Shown here: one piece after another, positions 44,553-51,891 of the stretch
Layout of the letters: each line of letters begins with the position of its first letter
How positions within the stretch are numbered: position 1 is the first letter of the stretch
Assembly: GCF_014836905.1 (NCBI RefSeq)
Contig: NZ_JACSPZ010000001.1
Span: 124,001 to 188,000 of the forward strand
Length of the DNA stretch: 64,000 nt
Direction of reading: 5' to 3'
Origin: Solibacillus faecavium
Lineage (GTDB): Bacteria > Bacillota > Bacilli > Bacillales_A > Planococcaceae
Notes under the pieces: generated by a model
Seen by the model: the letters and a program-made list of their open reading frames with translations, nothing else
Told to the model about the DNA's origin: nothing
Database searches by the model: none
Translations under genes and position numbers: made by a program

Positions 44553-44967
44553 AATGTGCTCCTTTTAAAATTTGTGGAATACCGTACCATACACGAACAA
44601 CCGTATGCCCTTCGCTACAAAGCTTTTGGTATAGTCGACCACAAGTATCTCTTAATTGTCGTGCTTCCTTTTCAAGCGGCACTACCCCCCTGCTCGTATC
44701 TGTACAAATACAAAATACTTCAGCGAGTGCGGAAATTTCGGCAATATGCTCAAAAATCTGCTGTGCAACCTGCTCCTCCGGTTGATGAAGATGCGGTAAA
44801 ACAATCTGTTCGAAATTGCTAATAATAAATCGTTTATCTCCAGTTACTTCCTCTATCCGAGGTAATACCCCCTCGTATTTGACAAGCTCTTTTGTAGGTA
44901 ATTGTGCAACTAAATCTTCTACATATGCTCGTTTACCGTTATGTGCTCCTCCGAGTATAATGAACAT
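44539..44967 (-). CDS. Short CobU paralog with degenerate P-loop
   Basis: A 142-residue protein that keeps the C-terminal CobU signature (DTSRGVVPLEKEARQLRDTC, then GRLYQKL, ending WYGIPQILKG) and the general CobU outline. The P-loop reads GGAHNGKR, lacking the final Ser/Thr of Walker A, and no counterpart of the guanylylated histidine is visible. It is thus unlikely to be an adenosylcobinamide kinase and may bind a nucleotide or corrinoid only. It starts behind GGAGGTG and overlaps cobC by 49 nt and cblT by 14 nt. A full CobU is encoded at 46.3 kb. Confidence 0.75.
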   Translation of the reverse strand: MFIILGGAHNGKRAYVEDLVAQLPTKELVKYEGVLPRIEEVTGDKRFIISNFEQIVLPHLHQPEEQVAQQIFEHIAEISALAEVFCICTDTSRGVVPLEKEARQLRDTCGRLYQKLCSEGHTVVRVWYGIPQILKGAHYGQN

Positions 44968-45515
44968 CTTGCACCTCCTATAAAGTCTTCAATCGAACCC
45001 CAGCTAAGCGTATAAATTGTTCGGTGGTTGGCAATCGTTTGCTGAAACGTCTGCTCCGTAATACCGTATTTCGCAAGCAGTATCCGAATGACACCACCAT
45101 GAATGATTAATGTATATTCTTTCTCTTGTTGTACAATTTCATGAACACCCGTTAAAACACGCTGTTGAAACTGTAAAAAGTGCTCCCCGTTAGGAATTGG
45201 CGTATTTACCGGATCATCAATCCATGTCCGGTAAATGTGATTATGCTGGAGTTGTTCATATGTGCACATTTCAAAATCACCGAAATTCAGCTCCCGCAAT
45301 TTTTCATTCTGGATATATGTAGCATGTGGAAAATAACATTGTGCTGTTTCTCGGCACCGTAACAAATCACTTCCAAATACTTCATTTGTATGGATCGGTG
45401 CCTGTGCCTGTACCTTTTTTAGAATCGGCTCATCTGTCCAGCCAATATATTTTTTCTCTATATTCGCTTTTGTCTTTTCATGACGAATTAAATGCAAAGT
45501 AACACCGTCACCCAT
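44919..45515 (-). CDS. cobC: Alpha-ribazole phosphatase-type histidine phosphatase CobC
   Basis: Phosphoglycerate-mutase-like phosphatase of 198 residues. The catalytic RH pair is in LHLIRHEKTKANIEKKYIGW (RHE rather than the more common RHG), the second histidine in IIHGGVIRILL and the acid in LRELNFGDFEMCTYEQL. CobC removes the 5'-phosphate of adenosylcobalamin phosphate or alpha-ribazole phosphate at the end of nucleotide-loop assembly. It overlaps cobS by 28 nt. Confidence 0.85.
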   Translation of the reverse strand: MGDGVTLHLIRHEKTKANIEKKYIGWTDEPILKKVQAQAPIHTNEVFGSDLLRCRETAQCYFPHATYIQNEKLRELNFGDFEMCTYEQLQHNHIYRTWIDDPVNTPIPNGEHFLQFQQRVLTGVHEIVQQEKEYTLIIHGGVIRILLAKYGITEQTFQQTIANHRTIYTLSWGSIEDFIGGARCSLYSEEHITVNEHM

Positions 45516-46270
45516 AGCACAACCTCCAAACCTTCTCCTAAAGCACCGAGTAAATCACCGCTCATCCCGCCAAAATGCTTTTGCGACCATTTCCTGTAAA
45601 AGATAAGTGATAGTAGCATAACAATTACTAAAATAAACAAGCTGTACATCGAAAAATAAATCCAAACTGCAAATAATGCTAAAGAAAAAATACTTATTAT
45701 TAGCATTAATTTCTTTGAAATGATAATGGATTTAAAATAAGCTGCGAGCCCTGTCTGCTTGGCCGGTTGCATCGTAAAAAAATAAATCAGCATCCCTAAA
45801 CGGGCAATAAAAGGGATAAAAATAATAAAGGCAATAATCTCCTCATGACCATTTAAAAGCATTTCATAAATAACACCGACTTTTAACAGCAATAAGCAAA
45901 AAACACTGATGACACCGAAAGCACCTGTACGTGGATCATCCAAAATTTCCAATCGTTTTTCTTTTTCACCATAGGAAAAAAAGGCGTCGCTCATATCTAT
46001 CCAGCCATCTAAATGCAGACCGCCTGTTAGAATAATGAACATAATTACAATTAAAATCGCCAATAGTAGACTCGAAATGTCACTATAACTTGAGATGATA
46101 AAAATGCCACCACTTATTATTGAACCGATGAGTAAACCAACAATCGGTAAGAAGGCGTACATCCATGTAACCGACTTGGCATTCATATCAAGCTGCTTCT
46201 TAATTGGGATTGCCGAGAAAAATTGCCATGCTAATAAAAATCCTGTAAAGCTGTTTTTCAACTTGCCCAC
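45488..46270 (-). CDS. cobS: Adenosylcobinamide-GDP ribazoletransferase CobS
   Basis: Polytopic membrane enzyme of 260 residues that joins adenosylcobinamide-GDP and alpha-ribazole (phosphate) to give adenosylcobalamin (phosphate). The active motif is GGLHLDGWIDMSDAFFSYG with metal-binding aspartates, followed by LEILDDPRTGAFGV; a C-terminal GGMSGDLLGALGEG loop is also conserved. It sits 3 nt after cobU and overlaps cobC, in pathway order. Confidence 0.94.
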   Translation of the reverse strand: MGKLKNSFTGFLLAWQFFSAIPIKKQLDMNAKSVTWMYAFLPIVGLLIGSIISGGIFIISSYSDISSLLLAILIVIMFIILTGGLHLDGWIDMSDAFFSYGEKEKRLEILDDPRTGAFGVISVFCLLLLKVGVIYEMLLNGHEEIIAFIIFIPFIARLGMLIYFFTMQPAKQTGLAAYFKSIIISKKLMLIISIFSLALFAVWIYFSMYSLFILVIVMLLSLIFYRKWSQKHFGGMSGDLLGALGEGLEVVLWVTVLLCI

Positions 46271-46273
46271 TCC

Positions 46274-46816
46274 TTACTTCCACCGCTGTACAAGCTGATA
46301 TTGTACTTCATATGCTTCATCGCTATGTTGGACAATCCACTGATGAAGTTTTCCCAACAGTTTACGATATAAATTTACCTCATCATAATGTGAAGGCAAT
46401 TCGTCTAACACTTCATTTGATACAACTATTATTGTAGCACCATGCTGATGCCAAGCTAGCAATTGCTTTTGCAGCGATTCAATACAATTATTGATATATT
46501 CGCTATTTTTTCCTTCTGCTTCATAATTGAAAAGTACATTTGAAAGCCAGGTTGTCACACATTCAAAAAGCACGACTGCCTCTTTTGAAAGCTGTTGAAT
46601 TGTTAAAGGAATCTGTACTTGCATTTCCACCGTGTCCCAGTTAGCGTTTTGGTTTTGACGGTCCCGCTGATGACGGACAATCCGTTTTTTCATTTCATCA
46701 TCAAACGATACTCCCGTAGCGACATAGTAAAGCGACTTATTTTCGCCTAACTGCCTCGCATAGTTCTCTGCAAATGCACTTTTTCCGCTGCGTACACCAC
46801 CTGTTATAAAAATCAA
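46274..46816 (-). CDS. cobU: Adenosylcobinamide kinase/guanylyltransferase CobU
   Basis: Bifunctional enzyme that phosphorylates adenosylcobinamide and transfers GMP to it. The P-loop GGVRSGKSAFAE, the histidine region KKRIVRHQRDRQ that holds the guanylylated histidine, and FECVTTWLSNVLFN are all intact. A longer frame begins at 46855, but it runs through a terminator hairpin; TTG 46816, 7 nt after AAAGGAGG, gives 180 residues of standard size and is preferred. It lies directly before cobS. Confidence 0.9.
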   Translation of the reverse strand: MIFITGGVRSGKSAFAENYARQLGENKSLYYVATGVSFDDEMKKRIVRHQRDRQNQNANWDTVEMQVQIPLTIQQLSKEAVVLFECVTTWLSNVLFNYEAEGKNSEYINNCIESLQKQLLAWHQHGATIIVVSNEVLDELPSHYDEVNLYRKLLGKLHQWIVQHSDEAYEVQYQLVQRWK

Positions 46817-46835
46817 TCGTATGCCTCCTTTCCAG

Positions 46836-46872
46836 TTCAAAAAGAACATGCCCAACTAAGGCATGTTCTTCT
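46836..46872 (-). terminator. Hairpin between btuF and cobU (intra-operon terminator)
   Basis: An 11-bp stem, AAGAACATGCC with GGCATGTTCTT, is followed by TTTTTG on the minus strand, 10 nt after the btuF stop and overlapping the region before cobU. It may reduce expression of cobU and later genes relative to btuF. Confidence 0.75.
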
Positions 46873-46881
46873 ATTCTATAA

Positions 46882-47835
46882 CTATTTAAACAGCTCTGGG
46901 TATACTGATTGTGCCATAATTTCAACGGCTTCACCAATACGCGGTCCAGGACGTGACATGATATCTCCGTCCACTAAGTAAACTGCCCGCTCCTTGACTG
47001 CTTGTATTTTATTCCAGCCTGTGCGTCCTATAATTTCTTCAACCGCATTTTCCATATAAGTTGCAGGTGAAATAATAATTTCGGGATTGCGAGTAATAAC
47101 ATCCTCTTCTGTCACACTAATCCAGCTCGTCTGATCAGCATAGATATTTTCGATATTCGCATAATCCATTATTTCTTGCTGGAAAGTACTGTTGCCGGTT
47201 GTCCAAAGATCCGGAGCTGGGGACACTTCGTAATACACTTTTTTCTTCGTATCGATTGTTGCTGTTTTTTCTTGTACTGTCTTAATCTGTGCTTTAATAT
47301 CGGCTACAACTTCTTCACCTTTTTCTTCGATATCCATAACTTCAGACAACTGAATAATATCTGAGTAAACATCATCGAATGTCGTGGCAGAAGCAATAAC
47401 AAATACTTTCAGACCCGCATCTTCCAGTTGAGCAATTTGTGCTTCCTCCCCAATTGTATATGCCACAACTACATCCGGATCCAATTCCAAAATTCGTTCT
47501 GCATTAATGGCTGTAGACGTTGAAACACGTTCAATTTTTTGTGCTGCTTCCGGATATGTATCAAAGTCCGTTGCACCAATAATTTGTTCACCTACCCCTA
47601 GTTCAAACAAAATTTCTGTATTGCTTGGCTGTAATGAAATAATCGTTTCCGGGACTTCATCAAATGTTACCTCAACACCACGGTCATCGACAACTGTATA
47701 AGGAGCGCCATCATTTTTGGATGCAGCTTGCTCCTCATTTTTAACGTCCATATCTGTTTTTCCCTCATCTGATCCACATGCTGCTAATAATAAAGTTGCT
47801 GCTAAAGCAACTACCCATTTGTTATTCAATTTCAT
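46882..47835 (-). CDS. btuF: Cobalamin ABC transporter substrate-binding lipoprotein BtuF
   Basis: Extracytoplasmic lipoprotein of 317 residues with signal peptide and lipobox (LLLAACGSDEG) and a BtuF/TroA-like two-lobed fold; key segments are PETIISLQPSNTEILFELG, DPDVVVAYTIGEEAQ and the C-terminal MSRPGPRIGEAVEIMAQ. The second position in a B12-riboswitch operon favours corrinoid over siderophore binding. No btuC or btuD gene is in the window, so the permease must be elsewhere. It overlaps the upstream gene by 14 nt. Confidence 0.82.
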   Translation of the reverse strand: MKLNNKWVVALAATLLLAACGSDEGKTDMDVKNEEQAASKNDGAPYTVVDDRGVEVTFDEVPETIISLQPSNTEILFELGVGEQIIGATDFDTYPEAAQKIERVSTSTAINAERILELDPDVVVAYTIGEEAQIAQLEDAGLKVFVIASATTFDDVYSDIIQLSEVMDIEEKGEEVVADIKAQIKTVQEKTATIDTKKKVYYEVSPAPDLWTTGNSTFQQEIMDYANIENIYADQTSWISVTEEDVITRNPEIIISPATYMENAVEEIIGRTGWNKIQAVKERAVYLVDGDIMSRPGPRIGEAVEIMAQSVYPELFK

Positions 47836-48382
47836 TTGTTGTAACTCCTTTTTTCTTTTTTGTTGGATAAGATTTTGAGATGAATGGAATTTCTTCTTGG
47901 TGATGCTGTTGATTCATATAGACCGCCATGACAAAAAATACATTGGCAAGCAGCCCTAGAAAATCAAACAGAATTTCATCCACTTCTCTATCTTCGCTTA
48001 CTTTATGTAATGCTCTGTAAGACTTTTTCGCCTCACTGCGGCAAATATGAAGTCTTGCGGCACTTTCGATTCCTTGTGGCAAGACAAACTGCTGAATCGT
48101 TTCCCCGACTTCACTTACATAAAAATCGTATCGATCGCTTAACCATTTTAAATCTTCTGATGTAATGGCTAATTTACCGCGGACCGAACCATTAGCATGA
48201 TAGGCTAATGGTTGAATTTTCTTTAAATCTTCAAGCACAATCTGACCTAATACATCATCGACTAATGTTGGAAATACTGCGCCAATTCTTGTTGTTAAAG
48301 AATCTGTCCGAATCTCGTAGTCAACACAGCTTGATTTTTCCCGCATAAACGGATAGCAGGAATAACGAATATCCTTTTTCAT
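47822..48382 (-). CDS. Divergent PduO-like (ATP:cob(I)alamin adenosyltransferase fold) protein
   Basis: A 186-residue helical protein, first in the B12 operon. Its C-terminal half follows the PduO pattern (QFVLPQGIESAARLHICRSE, then EVDEILFDFLGLLANVFFV). However, the ATP-binding TGDxG loop expected near the N-terminus is absent, and the RxxCRRAER-type active-site block reads CRSEAKKSYRAL, so key arginine and glutamate positions are changed. It may have lost adenosyltransferase activity, or represent a different subfamily. It starts behind GAGGAGA. Co-regulation by the riboswitch supports a corrinoid role. Confidence 0.6.
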   Translation of the reverse strand: MKKDIRYSCYPFMREKSSCVDYEIRTDSLTTRIGAVFPTLVDDVLGQIVLEDLKKIQPLAYHANGSVRGKLAITSEDLKWLSDRYDFYVSEVGETIQQFVLPQGIESAARLHICRSEAKKSYRALHKVSEDREVDEILFDFLGLLANVFFVMAVYMNQQHHQEEIPFISKSYPTKKKKGVTTNEIE

Positions 48383-48430
48383 AAAGTTCTCCTCACTTCA
48401 AGTAGTACCTCCTCGCAATTATTGAGTGAA

Positions 48431-48466
48431 CGAAAAAAAGCCACCCATAAGAAAATGGATGGCTTC
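48431..48466 (-). terminator. Riboswitch-controlled terminator of the B12 operon
   Basis: On the minus strand AGCCATCCAT, a 6-nt loop and ATGGGTGGCT (one wobble pair) precede TTTTTTTCG. It lies between the cobalamin aptamer and the first gene and so is the likely expression platform. Confidence 0.85.
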
Positions 48467-48552
48467 AAAAATCAATAAAAGGGTGCAAAACGCTCATTCG
48501 ATCAGTGATTGCCGTACATTCTCTTTAATTCCGAAGAGGGATGTTACGATAA

Positions 48553-48711
48553 GAAAAAGATTGGTCTCCTGGCTCTGCGTTTCACTTTACTCATAAGTAC
48601 CTTCCCGCTATATTAGCAGTGGTATTACACTTATTTTCATCAACGCTTACAGTTACGGATATAGCTTCGGATTTACACCGAATTCCCATTTATGCATCAT
48701 GCATCTTTTTC
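48553..48711 (-). promoter_or_regulatory. Cobalamin riboswitch aptamer
   Basis: The minus strand shows the class I cobalamin aptamer in order: GGGAATTCGGTGTAAATCCG, a B12-box-associated CTGTAAGCG, ACCACTG, GCGGGAAGG, and the terminal GAGCCAGGAGACC. A 9-bp P1 stem, GAAAAAGAT with ATCTTTTTC, closes it. Adenosylcobalamin binding should favour the downstream terminator and shut off the operon. Confidence 0.95.
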
Positions 48712-48775
48712 CTGCAAATCTATTCAATTTGTCTTTATCACTTTAGCATATAAAAAACTTTATGCAAACTAAATT

Positions 48776-49186
48776 TTATAAACATTCAGGACATTTGCCA
48801 TAAATCTCAAATTTATGCGCTTCTACAGTATACCCCGGCAACTTTTCACCAAGCATTTCCATTGGACAGACGGACAGCTCTTTTACTTTACCGCAATCAC
48901 GGCAAATAAAATGATGATGATGGTGGTCTGATTCACAATGCATGCGGAAATTGCGCTCGCCGTTTAATTCCGTTTCTTCCAAAATATCAAGCTCAACAAA
49001 AGTCGCTAAGTTACGGTAGATCGTATCGAAGCTCATCCCAGGGAAATCCTTTTTCAATACTGACAGCAAATCACGGGCAGTCAAATATTTATCAGTAGCT
49101 GCAAACATATCCAAAATCAATTCTCTTTTATCGGTCTTTTTATAGCCGTTTTCCTTTAATATTTCCCACGCGCGCGTTGCATTCAC
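48776..49186 (-). CDS. zur: Zinc uptake regulator Zur
   Basis: Fur-family repressor of 136 residues. The winged helix ([21 protein letters not shown], then [17 protein letters not shown]) is followed by the metal domain with [19 protein letters not shown] and a closing CXXC (CPECL) forming the structural zinc site. Its start overlaps znuB by 4 nt, giving a znuC-znuB-zur unit, which marks it as Zur rather than PerR or Fur. It would sense zinc and repress this operon. Confidence 0.93.
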   Translation of the reverse strand: MNATRAWEILKENGYKKTDKRELILDMFAATDKYLTARDLLSVLKKDFPGMSFDTIYRNLATFVELDILEETELNGERNFRMHCESDHHHHHFICRDCGKVKELSVCPMEMLGEKLPGYTVEAHKFEIYGKCPECL

Positions 49187-50049
49187 AGTACTTCTTCCCC
49201 TTTCGATTTAATCGATACTTTTAACACAATTTTTTTGATAAATATAACTAACAATAAAATAATGATTGACGTGACAACAATTGTTCCACCAGGTGCTAAG
49301 TTTAAGTAAAATGCAGAAATCAATCCAATAATTACTGCCAGTTCTCCAAATACAATGGCCAAAATAATGGCTTCTTTAAATCCACGGGCCAACCGCATTG
49401 CAGCAGCTACCGGTAATGTCATTAGGCTTGAGACAAGTAGAATTCCTACGATACGCATACTTGCGGCAATGACTAATGCGACGACAACCATAAACAATAG
49501 ATGAATCCACTTTGCAGGTAAGCCACTCGCTTTAGCATATTCTTCGTCAAACGATAAAACAAAGAGCTCTTTAAAAAACAGCACTAAAAATAATACGACA
49601 ACGACTGCAATCGCCATCACTACATACAAATCCTGGCGCGATACAGCGGAAACTGAGCCGAATAAATAACTCATCAGATCCGTATTAAAGCCACTTGCCA
49701 ATGAAATTAAAATCGCGCTAATTCCGATACCACCTGACATAATAATCGGAATTGCAAGTTCTTCATAATGTTTATACAGTCGACGTAAACGCTCAATCAA
49801 TATCGAGCCACTTACAGATGCCACAATACCTAGATAAATAGGGTTTAGCAATGCCAGCCCTGCAAATGACTGACTTAAGTAAAGACTTCCGGCAATACCG
49901 GCAAGTGTTACATGTGATAAAGCATCTGCTATTAACGACAATCGACGAACAACGATGAACACTCCAAGAAGCGGTGCAATCACGCCAATAATCAATCCCG
50001 AGAAAAAGGCATTTTGTAAAAATTCATAGTTTAATATTGCTTCTATCAT
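49183..50049 (-). CDS. znuB: Zinc ABC transporter permease ZnuB
   Basis: ABC-3 family permease of 288 residues with about eight or nine membrane helices. Conserved stretches are [25 protein letters not shown] and [25 protein letters not shown], characteristic of zinc/manganese permeases. It lies between the ATPase and zur. No substrate-binding lipoprotein (ZnuA/AdcA) is encoded nearby, so it is expected elsewhere, as in B. subtilis. Confidence 0.93.
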   Translation of the reverse strand: MIEAILNYEFLQNAFFSGLIIGVIAPLLGVFIVVRRLSLIADALSHVTLAGIAGSLYLSQSFAGLALLNPIYLGIVASVSGSILIERLRRLYKHYEELAIPIIMSGGIGISAILISLASGFNTDLMSYLFGSVSAVSRQDLYVVMAIAVVVVLFLVLFFKELFVLSFDEEYAKASGLPAKWIHLLFMVVVALVIAASMRIVGILLVSSLMTLPVAAAMRLARGFKEAIILAIVFGELAVIIGLISAFYLNLAPGGTIVVTSIIILLLVIFIKKIVLKVSIKSKGEEVL

Positions 50050-50065
50050 AACGGCGGTCTACTCC

Positions 50066-50812
50066 TTAATGAATCTTTCGAACAGAGTGACCGTTCCAGC
50101 TAGCGATCTGTTCTTCCGAAATTGTATCAAAATCATTTTTATATCCGTGGAAATGGATCGATTGATTTAGGCACGCTACATGACTGACACGATCCGAAAC
50201 TGTATCAACATCATGCGTAACTAAAATCATCGTCATATTGTGATGCTTATTTAAGTGTGCAAGCATATCATAGAATGCCTGCACATTTTCGCGGTCAATT
50301 CCAACTGTAGGTTCATCTAAAATAAGGAGCTTAGGGTCTGACACTAAAGCACGTGCGATAAATACGCGCTGCTGTTGGCCACCGGAAAGCTGCCCAATAT
50401 TACGCTTTAAATATTTTTCCATACCGACATCCTTTAAAGCACCCTTCACTAAAATGTCCGCATCTTTTGGATAGCGTTTAAATAATCCAACCTTTTGGAC
50501 CAAACCGCTTTTTACAACTTCTTCAACGGTTGCAGGGAAGCCGGAATTAAAGGCATTGGACTTTTGCGACACATAGCCAATCCATTCACGGTGCTTAAAG
50601 TGATTGGATGGTTCGCCAAATAATTTAATTTCTCCAGACATTGGCTTCAATAGACCTAAAATTAATTTTAAAAGTGTCGATTTTCCAGAGCCATTTTGCC
50701 CCAGTAACGCCAAAAAGTCGCCCTCATGAACACTTAAAGAAATATTTTTCAATGCTTGTGTGTATTCATATTGAAATGAAACATCCTTCAATTCAATTAG
50801 TAATTTTTTCAT
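50066..50812 (-). CDS. znuC: Zinc ABC transporter ATP-binding protein ZnuC
   Basis: ABC ATPase of 248 residues with Walker A GQNGSGKSTLL, Q-loop in GYVSQKS, signature LSGGQQQRVFIARAL, Walker B LLILDEPTVGID and the H-loop TLVTHD-like ILVTHDVD. It powers uptake through ZnuB. It is the first gene of the unit and follows a promoter with an adjacent Zur-box-like site. Confidence 0.93.
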   Translation of the reverse strand: MKKLLIELKDVSFQYEYTQALKNISLSVHEGDFLALLGQNGSGKSTLLKLILGLLKPMSGEIKLFGEPSNHFKHREWIGYVSQKSNAFNSGFPATVEEVVKSGLVQKVGLFKRYPKDADILVKGALKDVGMEKYLKRNIGQLSGGQQQRVFIARALVSDPKLLILDEPTVGIDRENVQAFYDMLAHLNKHHNMTMILVTHDVDTVSDRVSHVACLNQSIHFHGYKNDFDTISEEQIASWNGHSVRKIH

Positions 50813-50832
50813 ATCGTTCGCTTCTTTCTAAT

Positions 50833-50850
50833 TCAAAATCATTACGATTT
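50833..50850 (-). promoter_or_regulatory. Candidate Zur operator
   Basis: The minus strand reads AAATCGTAATGATTTTGA; the left half matches the Zur-box consensus AAATCGTAAT.ATTACGATTT well and the right half partly. It lies 11-28 nt downstream of the -10 element. Confidence 0.75.
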
Positions 50851-50860
50851 ACATCATGTT

Positions 50861-50889
50861 AGTATAATAGACTTTTTGGTTCATGTAAA
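50861..50889 (-). promoter_or_regulatory. Sigma-A promoter of znuC-znuB-zur
   Basis: The minus strand has TTTACA (50889-50884), 17 nt, TATACT (50866-50861), immediately upstream of the Zur-box-like sequence. Confidence 0.75.
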
Positions 50890-50907
50890 GGAAATAAACT
50901 TGAAAGG

Positions 50908-51156
50908 ATGATGACTATTCAAATGTTACAATGGTTTGAAAATCTTAAGGGAATGAATGATAAACAGCTACAGAAGTTTGCCAAACAACAGGAGCTTGAA
51001 TTTTCTATTGAAGAAATTAAAAAGCTTCGAAAAATTTTAAGTAATGCTTCCATTACTTGGGGCATTTACGGAATACCGCAAAATGTACGGGAGGATATTG
51101 AAGAGCTGATCGGCTCTAAAAGATATAAAAAACTAAGAAAAGTAATCGGATTTTAA
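50908..51156 (+). CDS. DUF2624-like protein (YqfT-like)
   Basis: A small helical protein of 82 residues (or 77 from the ATG at 50923). It contains LKGMNDKQLQKFAKQQELEF and SIEEIKKLRKIL, a pattern like the DUF2624 family, and B. subtilis yqfT lies in the same zur-nfo interval. Function is unknown. The ribosome binding site (GAAAGGATGA) does not settle the start. It is transcribed divergently from the znu operon. Confidence 0.6.
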   Translation: MMTIQMLQWFENLKGMNDKQLQKFAKQQELEFSIEEIKKLRKILSNASITWGIYGIPQNVREDIEELIGSKRYKKLRKVIGF

Positions 51157-51187
51157 TCTTAGCGGAAGGGCTTTTGAGGCCAAATAT

Positions 51188-51250
51188 AAAAAGCTTGGAA
51201 TTTATATTTAGTTCGTTTTAGAACATTTATAAATTTCCAAGCTTAGTTAT
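51188..51250. terminator. Bidirectional terminator between the DUF2624 gene and pcp
   Basis: AAGCTTGGAA (51191-51200) pairs with TTCCAAGCTT (51236-51245), extended by A/T pairing inside, between convergent genes. Confidence 0.7.
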
Positions 51251-51267
51251 TTAATAATATTGTCCAA

Positions 51268-51879
51268 TTAAACGTTTTCTATACATTCTTCTAATGCAAG
51301 CTCTATTGCAGCCTCCAAATCACGCCCAGACCAGCCGGGGATTCGACCATGTTGGATCGCCAAATCAAACGACGCCGGTATATGAATAAACCCGGCGGCT
51401 CGAATCGAATCGTGATTTGCTGCGTAATACAAGCCTTCATACATAATGTTATTGCACAGGTACGTCCCTGCTGAATTGGATATCGCTGCTGGATACCCTG
51501 CCGTATTTAACCGATTGACAATTTTTCGTATAGGCAATGTTGACAAGTAGGCAACATCGCCATTTGCTCGGATTGGTGCGTCTTCAAATGCATGACCTGC
51601 ATTATCTTTTTCTCCATCCTTTACATTGATGGCGACACGTTCCGGCGAAATTTTCGCAATACCTGCTGCTAATCCAAGTGAAACAATAATTGTAGGCTGT
51701 ACTTCTTCAATCAGCTTCAAAAATTGTTCAGGTGCTTTTTGAAAATTAACGGATAGTATATGCCCAACTATTTCATATTGTCCAATAGTTTTCCCATTCA
51801 GTGCCTGTACAATATCCATCGTAGGGTTAATCGGATTGGACAGGAATGGCTCAAACCCTGTTAATAATAGTTTTTTCAT
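51268..51879 (-). CDS. pcp: Pyroglutamyl-peptidase I
   Basis: Cysteine peptidase of family C15 that removes N-terminal pyroglutamate. The catalytic triad regions are present: Glu in ISPERVAINVKDGEKDNAG, Cys in ISNSAGTYLCNNIMY and His in GFIHIPAS. The opening LLTGFEPFLSNPINPTMD is typical. The length of 203 is slightly shorter than usual (about 215). It is cytoplasmic. It starts 12 nt after the end of the PBP4a-type gene and may share its transcript. Confidence 0.93.
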   Translation of the reverse strand: MKKLLLTGFEPFLSNPINPTMDIVQALNGKTIGQYEIVGHILSVNFQKAPEQFLKLIEEVQPTIIVSLGLAAGIAKISPERVAINVKDGEKDNAGHAFEDAPIRANGDVAYLSTLPIRKIVNRLNTAGYPAAISNSAGTYLCNNIMYEGLYYAANHDSIRAAGFIHIPASFDLAIQHGRIPGWSGRDLEAAIELALEECIENV

Positions 51880-51891
51880 CTCATTACACCT

